Source: Micrasema longulum
Taxonomy: Eukaryota > Arthropoda > Insecta > Trichoptera > Brachycentridae
Length of the DNA stretch: 64,000 bases
Direction of reading: 5' to 3'
Assembly (NCBI GenBank): GCA_022494885.1
Contig: JAGVSM010003544.1
Span: 1-64,000 of the forward strand
A model generated the notes under the pieces. That model was not told where the DNA came from. It saw nothing but the letters and a program-made list of their open reading frames with translations, and searched no databases. A program made the translations under genes and the position numbers. Below, one piece after another: positions 44,560 to 56,169 of the stretch. Position 1 is the stretch's first letter; the number at the start of each line of letters is the position of its first letter.

Positions 44560-44670
44560 GTGGAGGAGGCAACGGAGAAGACAATGCGCGGCCAACCCCT
44601 AGGAAGACGACCCCGGGCAGACCACGAAAGAGAAGGATCAACTGTAGGATTCGACAACGTAAGAGGCTAA
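44560..44670 (+). mobile_element. Non-LTR retrotransposon C-terminal fragment
   Basis: A frame reads KVEEATEKTMRGQPLGRRPR then ADHERE, resembling the (R)PLGRPRxRW end of insect LINE polymerases. Short and decayed. Confidence 0.45.
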
Positions 44671-44689
44671 TATCTAATATAAAGTTTAT

Positions 44690-45000
44690 ATTTGAAGCAC
44701 TAACTTTGTGGTAATTCATTGTAATAAAACAACTTTGTTTTTAACCACTAATTTTTATTTTTCACCGACCGGTTTCAAAGCAAACAAGCTTCTTTGTAAA
44801 AGTTTACGCAACTAATGAATTGATTCATTTTTATTTTATTTCTATCATGTTCACTAAATACTACTCGTGGACCCAATAAATCAAGTGGTTTTTTCTTACA
44901 CGGGTGGTAACTAATTAGTTACGTAAACCTTGACAAAGAAGCTTGTTCGCTTTGAAACCGGTCGGTGAAAAATAAAAATTAGTGGTTAAAAACAAAGTAA
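44690..45000. mobile_element. Inverted-repeat element, ~75-bp arms
   Basis: 44735-44811 ('tttgtttttaaccactaatt', 'tcaccgaccggtttcaaagc', 'aacaagcttctttgt') is repeated in reverse at 44925-44998. The arms are nearly identical, which suggests recent activity or gene conversion. An outer segment 44690-44730 is shared with 5100-5140. No transposase. 'gaaaccggtcggtgaaa' is the most conserved word. Confidence 0.8.
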
Positions 45001-45139
45001 TTTTATTTATTTTATTATTTTTTTAGGCCAATATCTCTTTAAAAACAGGCCACAAGACCTACATTAAGAAAAGTAATAAAAGAAGAGCCGTTGGATATTT
45101 AATTTGATTTTCGAAAAAGTCGGTAGTGTTTATATTTTT

Positions 45140-45310
45140 ATTATTTAATATTAATAAGGTTTGTCTGAAGTTTCGGCACACCCAGCCTTAACAGGAAGAA
45201 CCGCCAGGTTGCAGCCGAGCGCTTCTGCAATCACTCCGCGAGTCAGACTACATCAGCTGATTCGCTGGCGGACTAACTACCAATAGGCATGCGATCCAAA
45301 CCCACCAATG
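45140..45310. other. Isolated GC-rich stretch, unclassified
   Basis: 'aaccgccaggttgcagccga' and 'tcagctgattcgctggcgga' stand out. Short frames are open on both strands, but I recognise no domain. It could be a fragment of a mobile element or a regulatory piece. Confidence 0.3.
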
Positions 45311-46000
45311 GGGTGACCACTCAATCTAATTATAGCCAACTGTAAAGTACAAAAATAAAACAGTAAAACATATTGCACAGTCAATTTCTTATAGAAAATG
45401 TTTTTGGCGTAAAATAACATTAAAAAATATGTAAGTATTTTAGTTATAATTTTATCGGAATATTTTAGTATCCATTTCAATACCTGTAATGAGTGCCGTG
45501 TAAAATAATATTTAACATAGAAAGGTGTTAACCGCATAACTCGCATTTTTAATTAAATATTAAATAATCCGAATAATTATTTAAAAAAATATGTAACTGT
45601 AAAAAGTTTTTAGACATTAATTTAATTATTAAAATTCAATTTTGATTCGAGTATACTAATTTCGACAGTGCAAAAAAAAACGAAAAATCGGACAATGTAA
45701 CTGAATACAAAGATTTTTAGTATACTTAGTATTTACATTCGTTTAAAAATACCCCAATAAAGCAAAACGATTTTCAGATTTAAAAAAAACAAATAAAATA
45801 AATGACGTTAGTTTACTCAAATCAGGGTTCAATTAAAATATGGATGTCTACACAATAAACACAAACTCAATATATATTTTAATATGAGACCTTTCATAAT
45901 TTTTCTGTTTCAATTATTTCATTTAATAAATAAAATTAAAATACGTATGGGTGAAAAAAAACATTAGGTGTACCTATTATTACTATTATGGATAACTTAT
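45310..46000. other. AT-rich sequence, no recognised feature
   Basis: Nothing identified. Confidence 0.4.
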
Positions 46001-46680
46001 ATAGCGTTATTTTCGTAATAAAGTACCTCAAGGGCGCTTTACAGAGTGATTATTTTCCATCTCCTCTCCTCTCTTCATAGTATGGTGTTAATTTTTCATA
46101 CATTTTCATTTTGTTAATGTTTGTTTTTAATTTTTGTAAAAAATTGAAAGATAATTTTCTCAAACTGAACGGTTTGGGTAGGTAGGAAGAAACTGCATTA
46201 AGGCAATATGCCCGCCCCTATATGTATATGTATTTAAAGTGTTAAATAAATATCTTTTATAAAGAAATACATTTTTTAATTCGTAATTTAAGCAAAACAA
46301 TTTACTTTGTTATCACTTGCTACGGATTAATTCAAATGACTTAAAGAACAAATAGGATTAAAGTTTTTTCCGAAACAAAACTTAGTTTTTACAGTTTCGC
46401 ACCGTGGTTTAGTTTCGTTCCATGCCGTGGGGCCTGCGACCGCAAATGCGCGTCCGCCGAATTTAGTGCGCTGTTTGCATAGATGTAGGTATAATAACTT
46501 TTCCTATTGACGTAGATGTAGCTGATCTTAGCGTAAGACGTCTGTCAGCTAGTTCATCTGGAATGCAAAGTTTTCTTAGATATTCTGGAGCAGAGTTGTG
46601 CAGTGACTTGTACATAAGCCAACAGAGTTTGTATTCCACCCTCTGTGGAAAACGTAGCTGTAACGTAACGTGAAATTATA
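46000..46680 (-). mobile_element. CR1/L2-like LINE, C-terminus and 3' UTR, frameshifted
   Basis: The minus strand carries the same protein end as 37560-38075: RVEYKLCWLMYKSLHNSAPE, LADRRLTLRSATSTSI-like, FGGRAFAVAGPTAWNETK. The 3' tail is at 46002-46042 ('acctcaagggcgctttaca' on plus). Between the coding part and the tail lies ~330 bp absent from the sibling, probably another insertion. Confidence 0.8.
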
Positions 46681-47215
46681 ACTACTGGTATAAGATTAGT
46701 CGCCGAAATTCAAAACATACATATTAGACGTAAATAAATAAAATACTAATTAAGAATTTGCCTTTAGATGGACCTTTTTTTTTGATTGAGTATAATGTAC
46801 AGCTCCATTAAAGTGATAACTGACGAAAGCGGCGTTATAAAAAATTACTAAGTTTATTATCATTATTACTATCGTAACTTTAGGTAGAACTAATGATTCG
46901 AGGCTTTATGAAGGAAATACTAAGGTTTACCCTTTAAATCCTGTAATGCCCCTGTTTTTTCTTTTAAAAAACATTTTATTAACATTAAGGTATAATTTAA
47001 TTGGGTTATTATGCAAATAAAAAACGCCTTTTATTTATTGATTAATATAAAACATAATTTTAAATATTACGCTTTTATTAATTAAAACATCAAACATAAA
47101 GGATATCATAACAGAAATAATAAAGGTGAAATAAAAATAAATGTTTTGACTTGTTGACTTTCAAAATCTCTTTCGTTGAAATCTCCAAAAACAATCAATC
47201 ACAAGTCATACCTCG
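46680..47215. other. AT-rich sequence, no recognised feature
   Basis: Nothing identified. Confidence 0.4.
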
Positions 47216-47345
47216 CCAAAATATTTGTCCGCCATGGTTAATGCGCAACCAATGGGAAGCGTTGCGAGATTCTGATTGGATATTCAATAAACATGGCTAC
47301 CGTCTCTAACTGACAGCTGACGTTCGTTGAAATACAAGTAGATAT
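47215..47345. promoter_or_regulatory. Candidate promoter/enhancer island: CCAAT, PHO and Hth/Meis-like sites
   Basis: Within 100 bp: GCCAT (47231-47235), CCAAT (47249-47253), ATTGG (47275-47279), ATGGC (47293-47297) and TGACAG (47311-47316), in repeat-free, GC-richer sequence. Paired opposite CCAAT boxes are usual near promoters; no TATA or Inr can be assigned, so this is only a candidate. Confidence 0.35.
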
Positions 47346-47794
47346 TTTAATTTATTCATACAATATAATGTTAGATAAAAATAATGTAATATTTTTAAAA
47401 TAAAAAGTTTTTAACTTAGTCTTACATTTCCTTACATATTTTTTTAAATACAAACGTAAGTAAAAAAATGTTAGTATTATGTACCTTAAATGCGTTTTAC
47501 GTTATTCCAATTAAGTATTTTATAATTAACAAGAGTCTAATTAGGGTCAGCAGAGATAATTTATATCAGAAGTACATTGTCTTACGCAAATATTGAATAT
47601 ATTTTGAAAACGTTTGACTTAAATTGAAGTAAAACAGTTAAAATATGAACGTAGAAAAACATTTATCAAAAAGCGAAGAGAATTTTATCAATTTGCCTAT
47701 ATTTATTTTTATAGTCACACAAACGCCAAAGATAAAGTAATAACATGTACACAGGTCCTTAATATGAAAACGGTGCAACTCGTAATTTTTTATG

Positions 47795-48140
47795 TGTCCA
47801 GGTGGATGAAGAATACATCTATATGTGAAATAGAACAAGAACAAGAAAAACAAAGAAAAGAATTGTACAGCGCCCTTGAGGTGATTTTCACGAAAATGGC
47901 GCTTTATAAATTATCCAACTATGTATATATGTATATATATATATATAACCCTGGACAAGCGTTTTTTAACCCGATAGCTACTCTCAGGTAAAAACCGTGA
48001 ATAAGCAAAACAACTGGGAATAAGTCCGTCTTTTTATGTAGTGGTTGACGTGTTTGCCTACCATTCTTGAGGTACTGGATTGGATTCCTAACAGGGCGGA
48101 CGCGAAATATTGATTCTAAAGGTTTTTTAACGTCAGTATT
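47795..48140 (+). mobile_element. Composite SINE interrupted by a CR1-tail element
   Basis: 'gtggatgaagaatacatcta' up to 'gaaatagaacaagaac' (47799-47842) continues after the insertion as 'accctggacaagcg' (47948) and 'ctactctcaggtaa' (47978), followed by the tRNA-like head (48025-48100). The insertion (47843-47946) is a 5'-truncated copy of the CR1-tailed family ending in (TA)n. Confidence 0.8.
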
Positions 48141-49655
48141 CACTTGGTATTTGCCGTGTGCACCGTAGGGTGCAAATAGAGATATGATGATGATAATGAC
48201 TCATAATTTTATGATATAAATGCATGTCTAGTTTATTCACTTTACCCAGGTAATTTTGATTATTATTTTGATGCATATTTTTCTTTGTTTATATACTGTA
48301 TGTGATTAAATATTTTGACATGTTTTAATAATATTTAAGAGAGCATGGTCACCCTAAGCGATCAAGATCAATTTAAAATGCTATCAGTATTGTAAGTTAC
48401 CTTTATTTCAAGAATTATTTATTTTTGTTGAATAATTTGATGGTAAGATATAGAATTATTGTGCAAATGTGCATGCAGTTTGCACAAGAACAGCCTTGAA
48501 AACAATTGGTAAAAAACGGTAAAAACAGCAAAACTATTTGTAATATGAAGTAATTAAAAACAGTAATATATATATGTTTTTAAAACTCATCGATTTTGCA
48601 TTAAACTGATTCACTTTAAGGTGTGTAAAGATAAAATATTATAAAGTTACGCATATTCAAAGACTCTTTTGAAAGTGAACAGCAAAACATCTTTAAAAAT
48701 ATGAAATCGTTTTAAGAGTTATCAATGATTTTTTTAAAGTATTAAAACATATTTTAAACAATTAAATGTATTCTTGTATAATAATTACGTAAATAAAAAT
48801 AAATGAACCAAAAAAACTGAAGTGTGGAACTCCAGGGCATATATTACAATGGACATTTAACATAGATCTTTACTTGTCTACATAGTTCAATTATATGAAA
48901 GATAGAATAATCTTAAAAATTAATTTTTAAAACATGTTCAACTACAGGTTACCGATAAAGATGCTTCAAATATTAATGTAAATATATCAATTTTAATGCA
49001 GTAAATTTGGTTTTTACTAATGGATAATTAAAGATATCTGTTATAACTTCCCATTGTAATCGTGGACCAGAAAACACTGTTTTCCAGATTTAAAATTGTT
49101 AACTAATGCGGGTAAAAATACCTAGTTTAAATAAATTTAAGGTTTAAATTTTTGATTTGTTTGTGTTTTTTGTTAGATTGATTTTACCCGTATGAAATAT
49201 ATGGATTTTGATATTGTTTGCGTCAGTATGAAAAAATCTCCGCGGTTTTTCTTAGATTCGATGACTAACGTCTAGTTTCTATCAACACTATGTAAGAAAT
49301 ATTTTTACGTATGTACCTACACATCTTTGTGTATGTTAGTGTTGGCGTTTATGATTTATCGGAGCAATAAATAATTTGACCGTGGGTCAATCATTTCATT
49401 TTAAAATAGGCATTCTCCTTGTCCCTCTCCGATGTGCTCCACACCCACAGTGCGAGAGAGGGAAGATATAATTTTATGTTTCTCTCTGCAGCGGTAATGA
49501 TAGCGTTGAGATCCAATTTGTAAAACTGGAAATATTATTAAAAAACGGTTTTCGATTGAGTTTATTTTTTTTTATTTTGACAGCAGAAGATATGTGCTTG
49601 AGAAAAAACGAAATAAAATATTTGTACCATCGTCAGTTGAATATTTAAAAATAAT
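48140..49655. other. AT-rich sequence, no recognised feature
   Basis: A short purine/GC-richer patch is at 49410-49465 ('cctctccgatgtgctccaca'). No repeats or coding similarity recognised. Confidence 0.4.
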
Positions 49656-49657
49656 AT

Positions 49658-49765
49658 TTCTCATCATCTTACCCCTTGTCCATACCTAATAGTGGATAAG
49701 GCATAGTTTTGGTACACTAAATGCAGCGTATATTGATCATCTGTTATATAAATGTAGCGTTATTT
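49658..49765 (-). mobile_element. SINE (family 1) 3' fragment
   Basis: On plus: 'tcatcatcttaccccttgtc', 'catacctaatagtggataag' and 'aatgcagcgtatattgatca' match the distal family-1 body. Confidence 0.7.
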
Positions 49766-49790
49766 GCCCCACGTGTGCAAGTCCCACCGG

Positions 49791-50376
49791 TTCAATCACA
49801 AATAACTATCAACGTGCTAATAAGCGAAGTGATAGCAATTTCTCACCATGGTTGTTTATCGTATTCGCGATCACAATGGAACATCCGTGAACACCTGATA
49901 TTAAATGTCAAAATATTCACGTTCCGCGACTTAAAATCCCGCTGCACAATCACATATTTGAATTTCACCGTTGTAAATATGGACAATATTCCAAAACTAC
50001 TATTTTTATTTATTTATTTATTTATTTATCATGCTATTTATTGCATTTAGCTGGCGGTTAGCAAGCTAAATGTCAAGAAAAGCAGTCGCCATACAGATTG
50101 TAATTTAATTTTCACTTTTTTGAATTAGATACTCCTTACTGTTTTGCAAATGCAATATATTGTTTTATTTTTTATAGTAAACGCCGATTTTTTGCCAGTG
50201 AACTGTATTTATTTACGAGGAAAACAAAAAACAAACTGACACGAGTGTTGATTCAGAGATTACACAGGCATTGACTTATGACTGCGATAACTTAAGCATG
50301 TTCATTATTGTTCATTGTGATCGCTCAAATGCTTAGCATGTTTTTAAGCACGTCGATAGTTATTTGCGATTAAGCT
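49791..50376. mobile_element. MITE-like element, copy 2
   Basis: Full-length homologue of 26503-27064 in the same orientation: left end TTCAATCACAAATAACTATC, right end 'gatagttatttgcgattaag'. It has gained an ATTT microsatellite (50008-50030). About 85-90% similar by eye. Confidence 0.85.
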
Positions 50377-50489
50377 AATGAAATATAACCACCTTTCTAA
50401 AAAATATGTCATGTGAACCTTTCCAGGAATCCACTTTTTGCCGCCGCGAAGTTATACGTGAAGAAATTATATATGTTTATATGCAAATT

Positions 50490-50720
50490 TTTGTATAATT
50501 TATATGGCGCCATTTTCGTGAAAATCACCCCAAGGCGCTGAACAATAAATAAATATCCCAGCACGTCTTGCAGCTATAGAGCGCATGGACGGTTGAGATT
50601 CTAGTTCCTCGTCTCCAATTATGATATATAACAATTATGATGTATAGATGCTAGATAACAGCACGTCTTGCAGCTACAGAGGGCATAGATATGAAGAAAT
50701 CTAGCCCCTATTTACATTTT
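50490..50720 (-). mobile_element. Non-autonomous element: two monomers plus CR1-like tail
   Basis: Plus-strand order: tail 'atggcgccattttcgtgaaa', 'cagcacgtcttgcagctata' (monomer 1), 'cagcacgtcttgcagctaca' (monomer 2, 100 bp later). Same architecture as 43500-43895. Confidence 0.75.
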
Positions 50721-51825
50721 TTTTTTTAAATATTTGACAATGAAGTTTAGAGTTTAAGTGATATTTTAAAAAACGAAATAAAAAACAAATTTATCGCAAT
50801 AAGCTATTTTACAAGTGAATAAAACACCAAAGTGCACTTTCGTTATAAAATGTTTTTTTGAGTTGAAATAAAAATGAAATCCACATTGTTCTAATGCAGA
50901 AAAATGCCAGTAGTCCCAGATATGCTATTTTTATATGTTAATAATTATCATTTCACATTAAAAAAAATTTATAAATTGAAATGATCTCATTTGGTTTAAA
51001 TGTTATGATGTTTTGGAAATTGCTCGATCACGAAATCTTGTTTCATGAACATTTCGTTCAATGTGACTCCCGTGGTTTATTCTGTAAGGTACAGATATAA
51101 CGTACAATGTGCATATGTTGGAGCCTGTCCGTGAACCAAGTAATTATTCATTATTTGGTTTTAGGAATACTTTTTTAGGATTTTTTTTTGTTTTAACGGC
51201 ACACATTCACAAAAACTTGATACAAATGGATTGTACGGATTCGGAATGGATCAAATCACAGGTAAAATAAATATCACAACCTTTTGTGTAAAAAACAAAG
51301 GGTCAGTTGCTCAGGGCATAGGTAGGCAGATAAATTATATAAGAGTAGGTTTGGTAGAAGATAAGTATAATATCCTCTAAGAACTTATACCAAATCGGTC
51401 AATCTTCGGCGTTCACCCTTCTATTCGATTATCAATGATAAATCGTAACTATTAATTTTAAATTACATCTTTCTGACATGTAAATATTAGCTGGGATACA
51501 AAGTAACCACCACCTACACACATAATAATTAACATTTGTACGTGTGTTTTAAGTACAGGTAAATACTTGTACTTGTATTGGATACAACACATAATTATTT
51601 TATTTTTATTTGGAAAAACAATAGGAATTGTATAAATTAACAAATTTAAGCAAACATATTTAGATGTTGTAGATGTCTGTTTGTGTCCAAGATTTACATC
51701 TTCTGATTTCATTATTTGTAACTCTTTCATACATCGATTTCCTATACATTTAAGTGTTGGGACTAAACTCCGTCGCGCGCTACCAGTTAAGCTTTTATTG
51801 TCATTTTTTTATTCGCAATTATTTA
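50720..51825. other. AT-rich sequence; short 'gtgaaccaagta' repeat at 51120-51150
   Basis: 51118-51145 ('gagcctgtccgtgaaccaag') matches the repeat at 23115 and 59955. Otherwise nothing. Confidence 0.45.
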
Positions 51826-52249
51826 TTTATTTATTAACGGACATTGTCCATGTATACAATTCATAAGGTTTAAATATTACAATAAAAGAATAGTTTAAAA
51901 CATTTTTTAAAAAAAGAAAGAAGCATTGACAAACATAAGGGACATCGAGACAAGATCTGGACTATTTATTTAGTGCTCGTTTAAATCGTTGTAAACTTAA
52001 ACCAAAAAAGTCCAGATCTTGTCTTGAGTTAACAATACGACAAAGGCGGGTCATTGGAGAATTTAGGCCATAGTTTGTTCTATGCTGATCGATGAACAGT
52101 ACTTCATTGTTTCTCAATCCACGAGTCAGAATATTGAATTTTACTTGTCCCAGTAATGATGGAACATCAATTATACCATTTAGTATGCCGAACATATATA
52201 TGAAGTCAATATTAGTTCTACGTTTTTGTAGACTAGAAATATTTAACAT
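51825..52249 (-). mobile_element. Jockey-like LINE, 5'-truncated copy
   Basis: Nearly identical to 18830-19240: the minus frame reads NISSLQKRRTNIDFIYMFGI, then NEVLFIDQHRTNYG, SRQDLDFFGLSLQRFKRALN and K stop, with the 3' end 'ggacattgtccatgtataca' and TTTATT repeats (51826-51838) as on the plus-strand sibling. Similarity stops abruptly at 52249, the truncation point. Confidence 0.85.
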
Positions 52250-52259
52250 TTCAATTACT

Positions 52260-52700
52260 ATGCATAGTGCACTATTAATTTTGTTGCTGCATTCAAATTC
52301 CTTTCAATATGTTTATCTAGTCTTTCATCTCTTTAAGACTTGTTTCTTATATACGCAAAATTATTCTACTTGTTCAAGATGTTTTTTATTAACAGTTATC
52401 ATGCAATCAGTAACTTAACTTCCCCTTTCAAATCTCATTACTTTTGACTTACTTTCGTTGATCTAAAATTCGCTCTCCAGGCGTACACTATATATTTAAT
52501 AGACTATCCGTAGCAAATTATTCTTGCTGCTTTCTATTTTAGCATCATTAGCGTACAAAAAACCACCAACTGCAAAATTATCCATTTTAGCTCCAACACC
52601 CATACATTCTATGTCTTTCACACAGTTGCCCATGAAAAGATTAAACAACCATGGTGGCATTACACCTCCCTAAATTTGGAATTCACTTATTATAAATAAT
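52260..52700 (-). mobile_element. RT domain relic of an RTE/Proto2-like LINE
   Basis: The minus frame reads GGVMPPWLFNLFMGNCVKDI, then MDNFAVGGFLYANDAKIESS (LYAND replaces the catalytic YADD), then INESKSKVMRFERGS and a VE-FCV-like segment. This is the palm region with the active-site Asp pair damaged. The Jockey copy abuts it at 52249. Confidence 0.8.
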
Positions 52701-53435
52701 ATAAACATATGAAAATGTACACAAATAATTATATTTCGATGAATATTTCATTTTAACGTGCTTTAAAAAGTTTTTTTTGTAGTCATAAAATTTCGTTAAA
52801 ATATCTAAATAAGAGCTGAGATAGTTATCCTTGAAGCAGCTACGGTGAAAAAATGAGTTTAAAACGTCGTTTTTTTTGCGCAATGGATTGTGAAAAAATA
52901 AAACCAAAAGTCTGAAAGGCTATGACAACCTACGAACATGAAAAAATATTTCAATAGATTACTCGTCAATGAGTTTTATTTAAATAAGCAAAATTTTAAA
53001 ATTTGTATTCGATTGAAAAATTGAATAATTAAATACAATACATATTTACGACCTAATTAATCGTAATCGTCTGCAGGTCCTATTCTCAAAGGATTTAATA
53101 ACACAGGGGTAAATTTATAATCAATGTAGACTGTAGTAGGTTTTAGACCTTTATCAAATCTAATCAAAAAGATTTCATTGATTTGGTTCGATACAGCTTT
53201 TAATAAAAGATTCACGGAAAAAGACTAATCGATGTAATATTTCCAACGTATAATCTACTAAGCAAAATACCCTCTGGCGGAATTATTGAGAACCGTTTAA
53301 GATACACAAAAAATCTCACAACAAGATTTGAAACACCTTGTCCCGAATATTTAGTAGGTACGAAATTGCAGGGTGATGAAAAACTTTTAACACTAATATT
53401 GTAATTGATAAAAATAAAACAAGAATTCATCTATT
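52700..53435. other. AT-rich sequence, no recognised feature
   Basis: Open minus frames 52683-52907 and 53212-53430 show no signature. Confidence 0.4.
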
Positions 53436-53439
53436 CGTT

Positions 53440-54300
53440 AACCTGCCCGTTCCTCTAAAGTAACCAGGGTTTCAAATTGCACTTCATTGATTAATATCTC
53501 AGCAACTATTATAAATAAAACGACGGTTTTTTGTAATCTCCAAGAAAACATTAACACACAAGAAAAAAATATATCACACATATACATATAGGTATATAAG
53601 ATAATTTTAAATGAAATATTTTGTCTATTAGGATCTCCGAAAATGACAAAATATCGATAATCATGAGACAAATGTATCAAACATTTATTTTCACTTCATT
53701 CATAAAATACAAACTTTGCTAGACAGTATTCGAATCCCTTCAGAAAATGGCTCCAAAATACCTGTCGGATCTTTATATTAGGGAAACTGTATGTCTAAGA
53801 AAATCTATTCTCAGGCCAGCATTTGATTCAGACAGAGGAAAACTTGTCGAAAACCGGCGCTCCCCAAACACTAGATTCGGATATCGTGCTTTTGCCGTTG
53901 CCGGCCCCTCTGTCGGGAACCAATTGCCTTCAAATTTATGAATCATCGACAGTCCGAGTCAATTCAAATCCCAACTAAAATCTCACTTCTTTAGTTTATC
54001 ATTTCCTCAATTTTAAAGCAGAAAATATAATACGTCACTTTAGCTTAGTTAGAATGTAAATTTAAGTATACAATTGTAAAGCGCCCTTGAGGTGATGTTT
54101 CACAAAAATACCGCTTTATAAATCAGCCAAATACCATCAATATTTTTTTTTCTGAGAGAAAGATATGTAATCTAATTTGATCTTTAAGCATATAATTATA
54201 ATTATATGAAAAGGTAGAGTGATTATGAGGTGATCATTTTCTAACCTCAGGTTACCACGCAGAGGCTCGAGGGAGTTTTTTCACACATTATGTTAAAGGT
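53440..54300 (+). repeat. Duplicated segment B (partner 30560-31270), split by a CR1 copy
   Basis: 'aaccagggtttcaaattgc' (53461), 'atatctcagcaactatta' (53494), 'gatctccgaaaatgacaaaa' (53632), then after the insertion 'ctaacctcaggtt' (54241) and 'ctcgagggagtttttt' (54268). These follow the same order as segment A. Confidence 0.75.
53700..54130 (+). mobile_element. CR1/L2-like LINE, C-terminus and 3' UTR
   Basis: The frame reads MAPKYLSDLYIRETVCLRKS, ILRPAFDSDRGKLVENRRSP, FGYRAFAVAGPSVGNQLPSN, L stop, then SQFKSQLKSHFFSLS in the next stretch. The 3' tail 'aagcgcccttgaggtgatgt' is at 54078. It lies inside segment B and is therefore younger than the duplication. One premature stop at 53939-53941. 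Confidence 0.85.
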
Positions 54301-54610
54301 TAAGACCACGTTACAAACTATGAACCTTTACAGTTCTAGATACATTTTTTTATATACGCTATTAGCTATTAAGGTGGTGCTTATAAATCTAAAGTAGTGT
54401 GTTTAAAGCATATAAAATATAAACGAAAAACATAAATTTATGTGTTCGTCCAGGCAAATTTTAAACACATTGACCCAGCGTTCAATCACTTTTTCAGGAA
54501 GGCAATTCTATTGCTCCATAACTCAGTTTGTTAGAAAGTTTTTCTTTGGGTTGGATGTGAAGGAGGTAGTGTTTTATTTCATTAAATTCCTCTGAGATAA
54601 TGTATAAAAC

Positions 54611-54690
54611 ATAATGTTTAAAAAAGATGCGAAAAAAAATCTGGATGTGACGACTACCAGATTTTTTTTCGCATCTTTTTTAAATATTAT
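54611..54690. repeat. Near-perfect hairpin, 34-bp arms, 12-base loop
   Basis: The left arm 54611-54644 ('aaaaaagatgcg', then A run, 'tctgg') is complementary to the right arm 54657-54690 with a single mismatch. The loop is atgtgacgacta. A transcript from either strand would fold tightly. It could be a snapback element, a MITE core or a small-RNA precursor; sequence alone does not decide. Confidence 0.9.
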
Positions 54691-55295
54691 TTTTTATAAA
54701 TAGCATCCTCTGGCCAACTGTAGGCATATTAAATTGTATCCCAAATATATTTCAATTAGGTAGTAAACTTTAAATCTGGTTTTTCACAGACATTTTTTGT
54801 ATCTCGGTTTACATCAAATAAAGTATGCAGATAAAAAAATATTGACAAAAAACTTTTTTTGTTATTTAATGCATGTTTAATGCATGCACAAAATAACACT
54901 TTAAAATAGATAAATGAAAGCTGTAATAATTGAAATTTTTAAAATCAGATTTTTTATTTTAAACGTAATTTTTTTTAATCACACTGTATCAACCTACGAA
55001 GGTTTGTTCTACAGTGCATGCATAAATTAATTACCACCTAGATTTTTAAGAAACCATTCACGTCGAGCATAGGAGATTAATCTCTAATAATTAATACACA
55101 TGTTATCGAGATTATTATGACAGATTTCATAGTCGGTAAATAGAATTTAAAGCAAATGGAGCACAAAAAAGCATGATATGTGTATGAACATATTATATAG
55201 AGAACCATATATGCACATAAGTGGTGGGAACTTTTATCCATTAAACAATTTCATTTAAAAAGAATAGAGTGGTTTTGTTTCTGTGATAAAAAATG
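54690..55295. other. AT-rich sequence, no recognised feature
   Basis: Nothing identified. Confidence 0.4.
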
Positions 55296-55345
55296 AAATA
55301 TTTATTTAGCGCTATTTACGTAACAATGACCTAAAGGGTTCTGTA
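55295..55345 (-). repeat. CR1-like tail fragment
   Basis: 'tttagcgctatttacgtaac' and 'gacctaaagggttctgtata' resemble the reverse complement of the tail at 38035-38075, decayed. Confidence 0.5.
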
Positions 55346-56165
55346 TAAATATATTGACAGTTGTGATTATAATTATGTATAGTTAACAAATTATGAATTT
55401 ACTAAAATTCCGTTTGTGTTTAAAGGCACCTCTTTTTTGTCGCACCGACTGTTAGGTATTTTGCTAGAGCATATTAGGCTCTTAATTAAAATGTATTTAT
55501 TAAAAAAAAATGTTCAAGACTGGATTTTCTTAACTCTTGTGTGGCTGTGATGTCACACTAGTCGACATAGGATACAAGATTTGATATATCTCTCTTATTT
55601 TTTTAAATGATGAATTCGTATTTTTTGTAATCTTTAAATGGACGTTTTCACACCCGATTTGGAAAGTAAAATTTGTATCACTATGCTATATGTAAATAGA
55701 AAAAATATTTAACCTTGCTACGCGAAGCATGAATGTCCGCTAATTCAGCAACACATATATACAGATACCTTATACAAGACAGAGCACGAAGATAGAAGTC
55801 ATAACTAGGAAAACTGAGACGCTGTTCTGCGGTGGGTGTCATCTAAAACAGATTTAGTCTTCAGTCGGTTAATGACAATGATGGGGGACGCACGCGCGTA
55901 ACATGAGCGGCGTATTTGTGATTTTCAATTTATTTTGCTATAACAGGATTGAATTATGTTTATTCCCATAAATTATGGAAAAGGAGTTATTAAACAGTAG
56001 TCTCCATGTTTCCCATTTTTTTCAAATGTCTGAACTTTAGAATATTCCGTCTTTTACTAGTGGTAACACGATGTTACATCACCGCGCGCAAAGGGATTAT
56101 TTACCACAGTCATTAAAGAGTTAAAGGGGAGAGATTTGAGTTGATAATTCGTTGATAAATTTTAA
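55345..56165. other. Mixed-composition sequence, no recognised repeat
   Basis: 55800-55920 is GC-richer ('gggggacgcacgcgcgtaac'). No coding similarity or repeat match seen. Confidence 0.35.
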
Positions 56166-56169
56166 TTTA

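Noticed and set aside
51962..52249. Intact 95-codon frame as a host gene
   Set aside because: It is nearly identical to the Jockey-like C-terminus at 18835-19104 and is a transposon fragment.
26503..54300. A single ~23-kb tandem duplication linking the MITE pair and segments A/B
   Set aside because: The offsets differ (about 23.3 kb and 22.6-22.9 kb) and intervening sequence does not match, so two independent repeat pairs are more likely.
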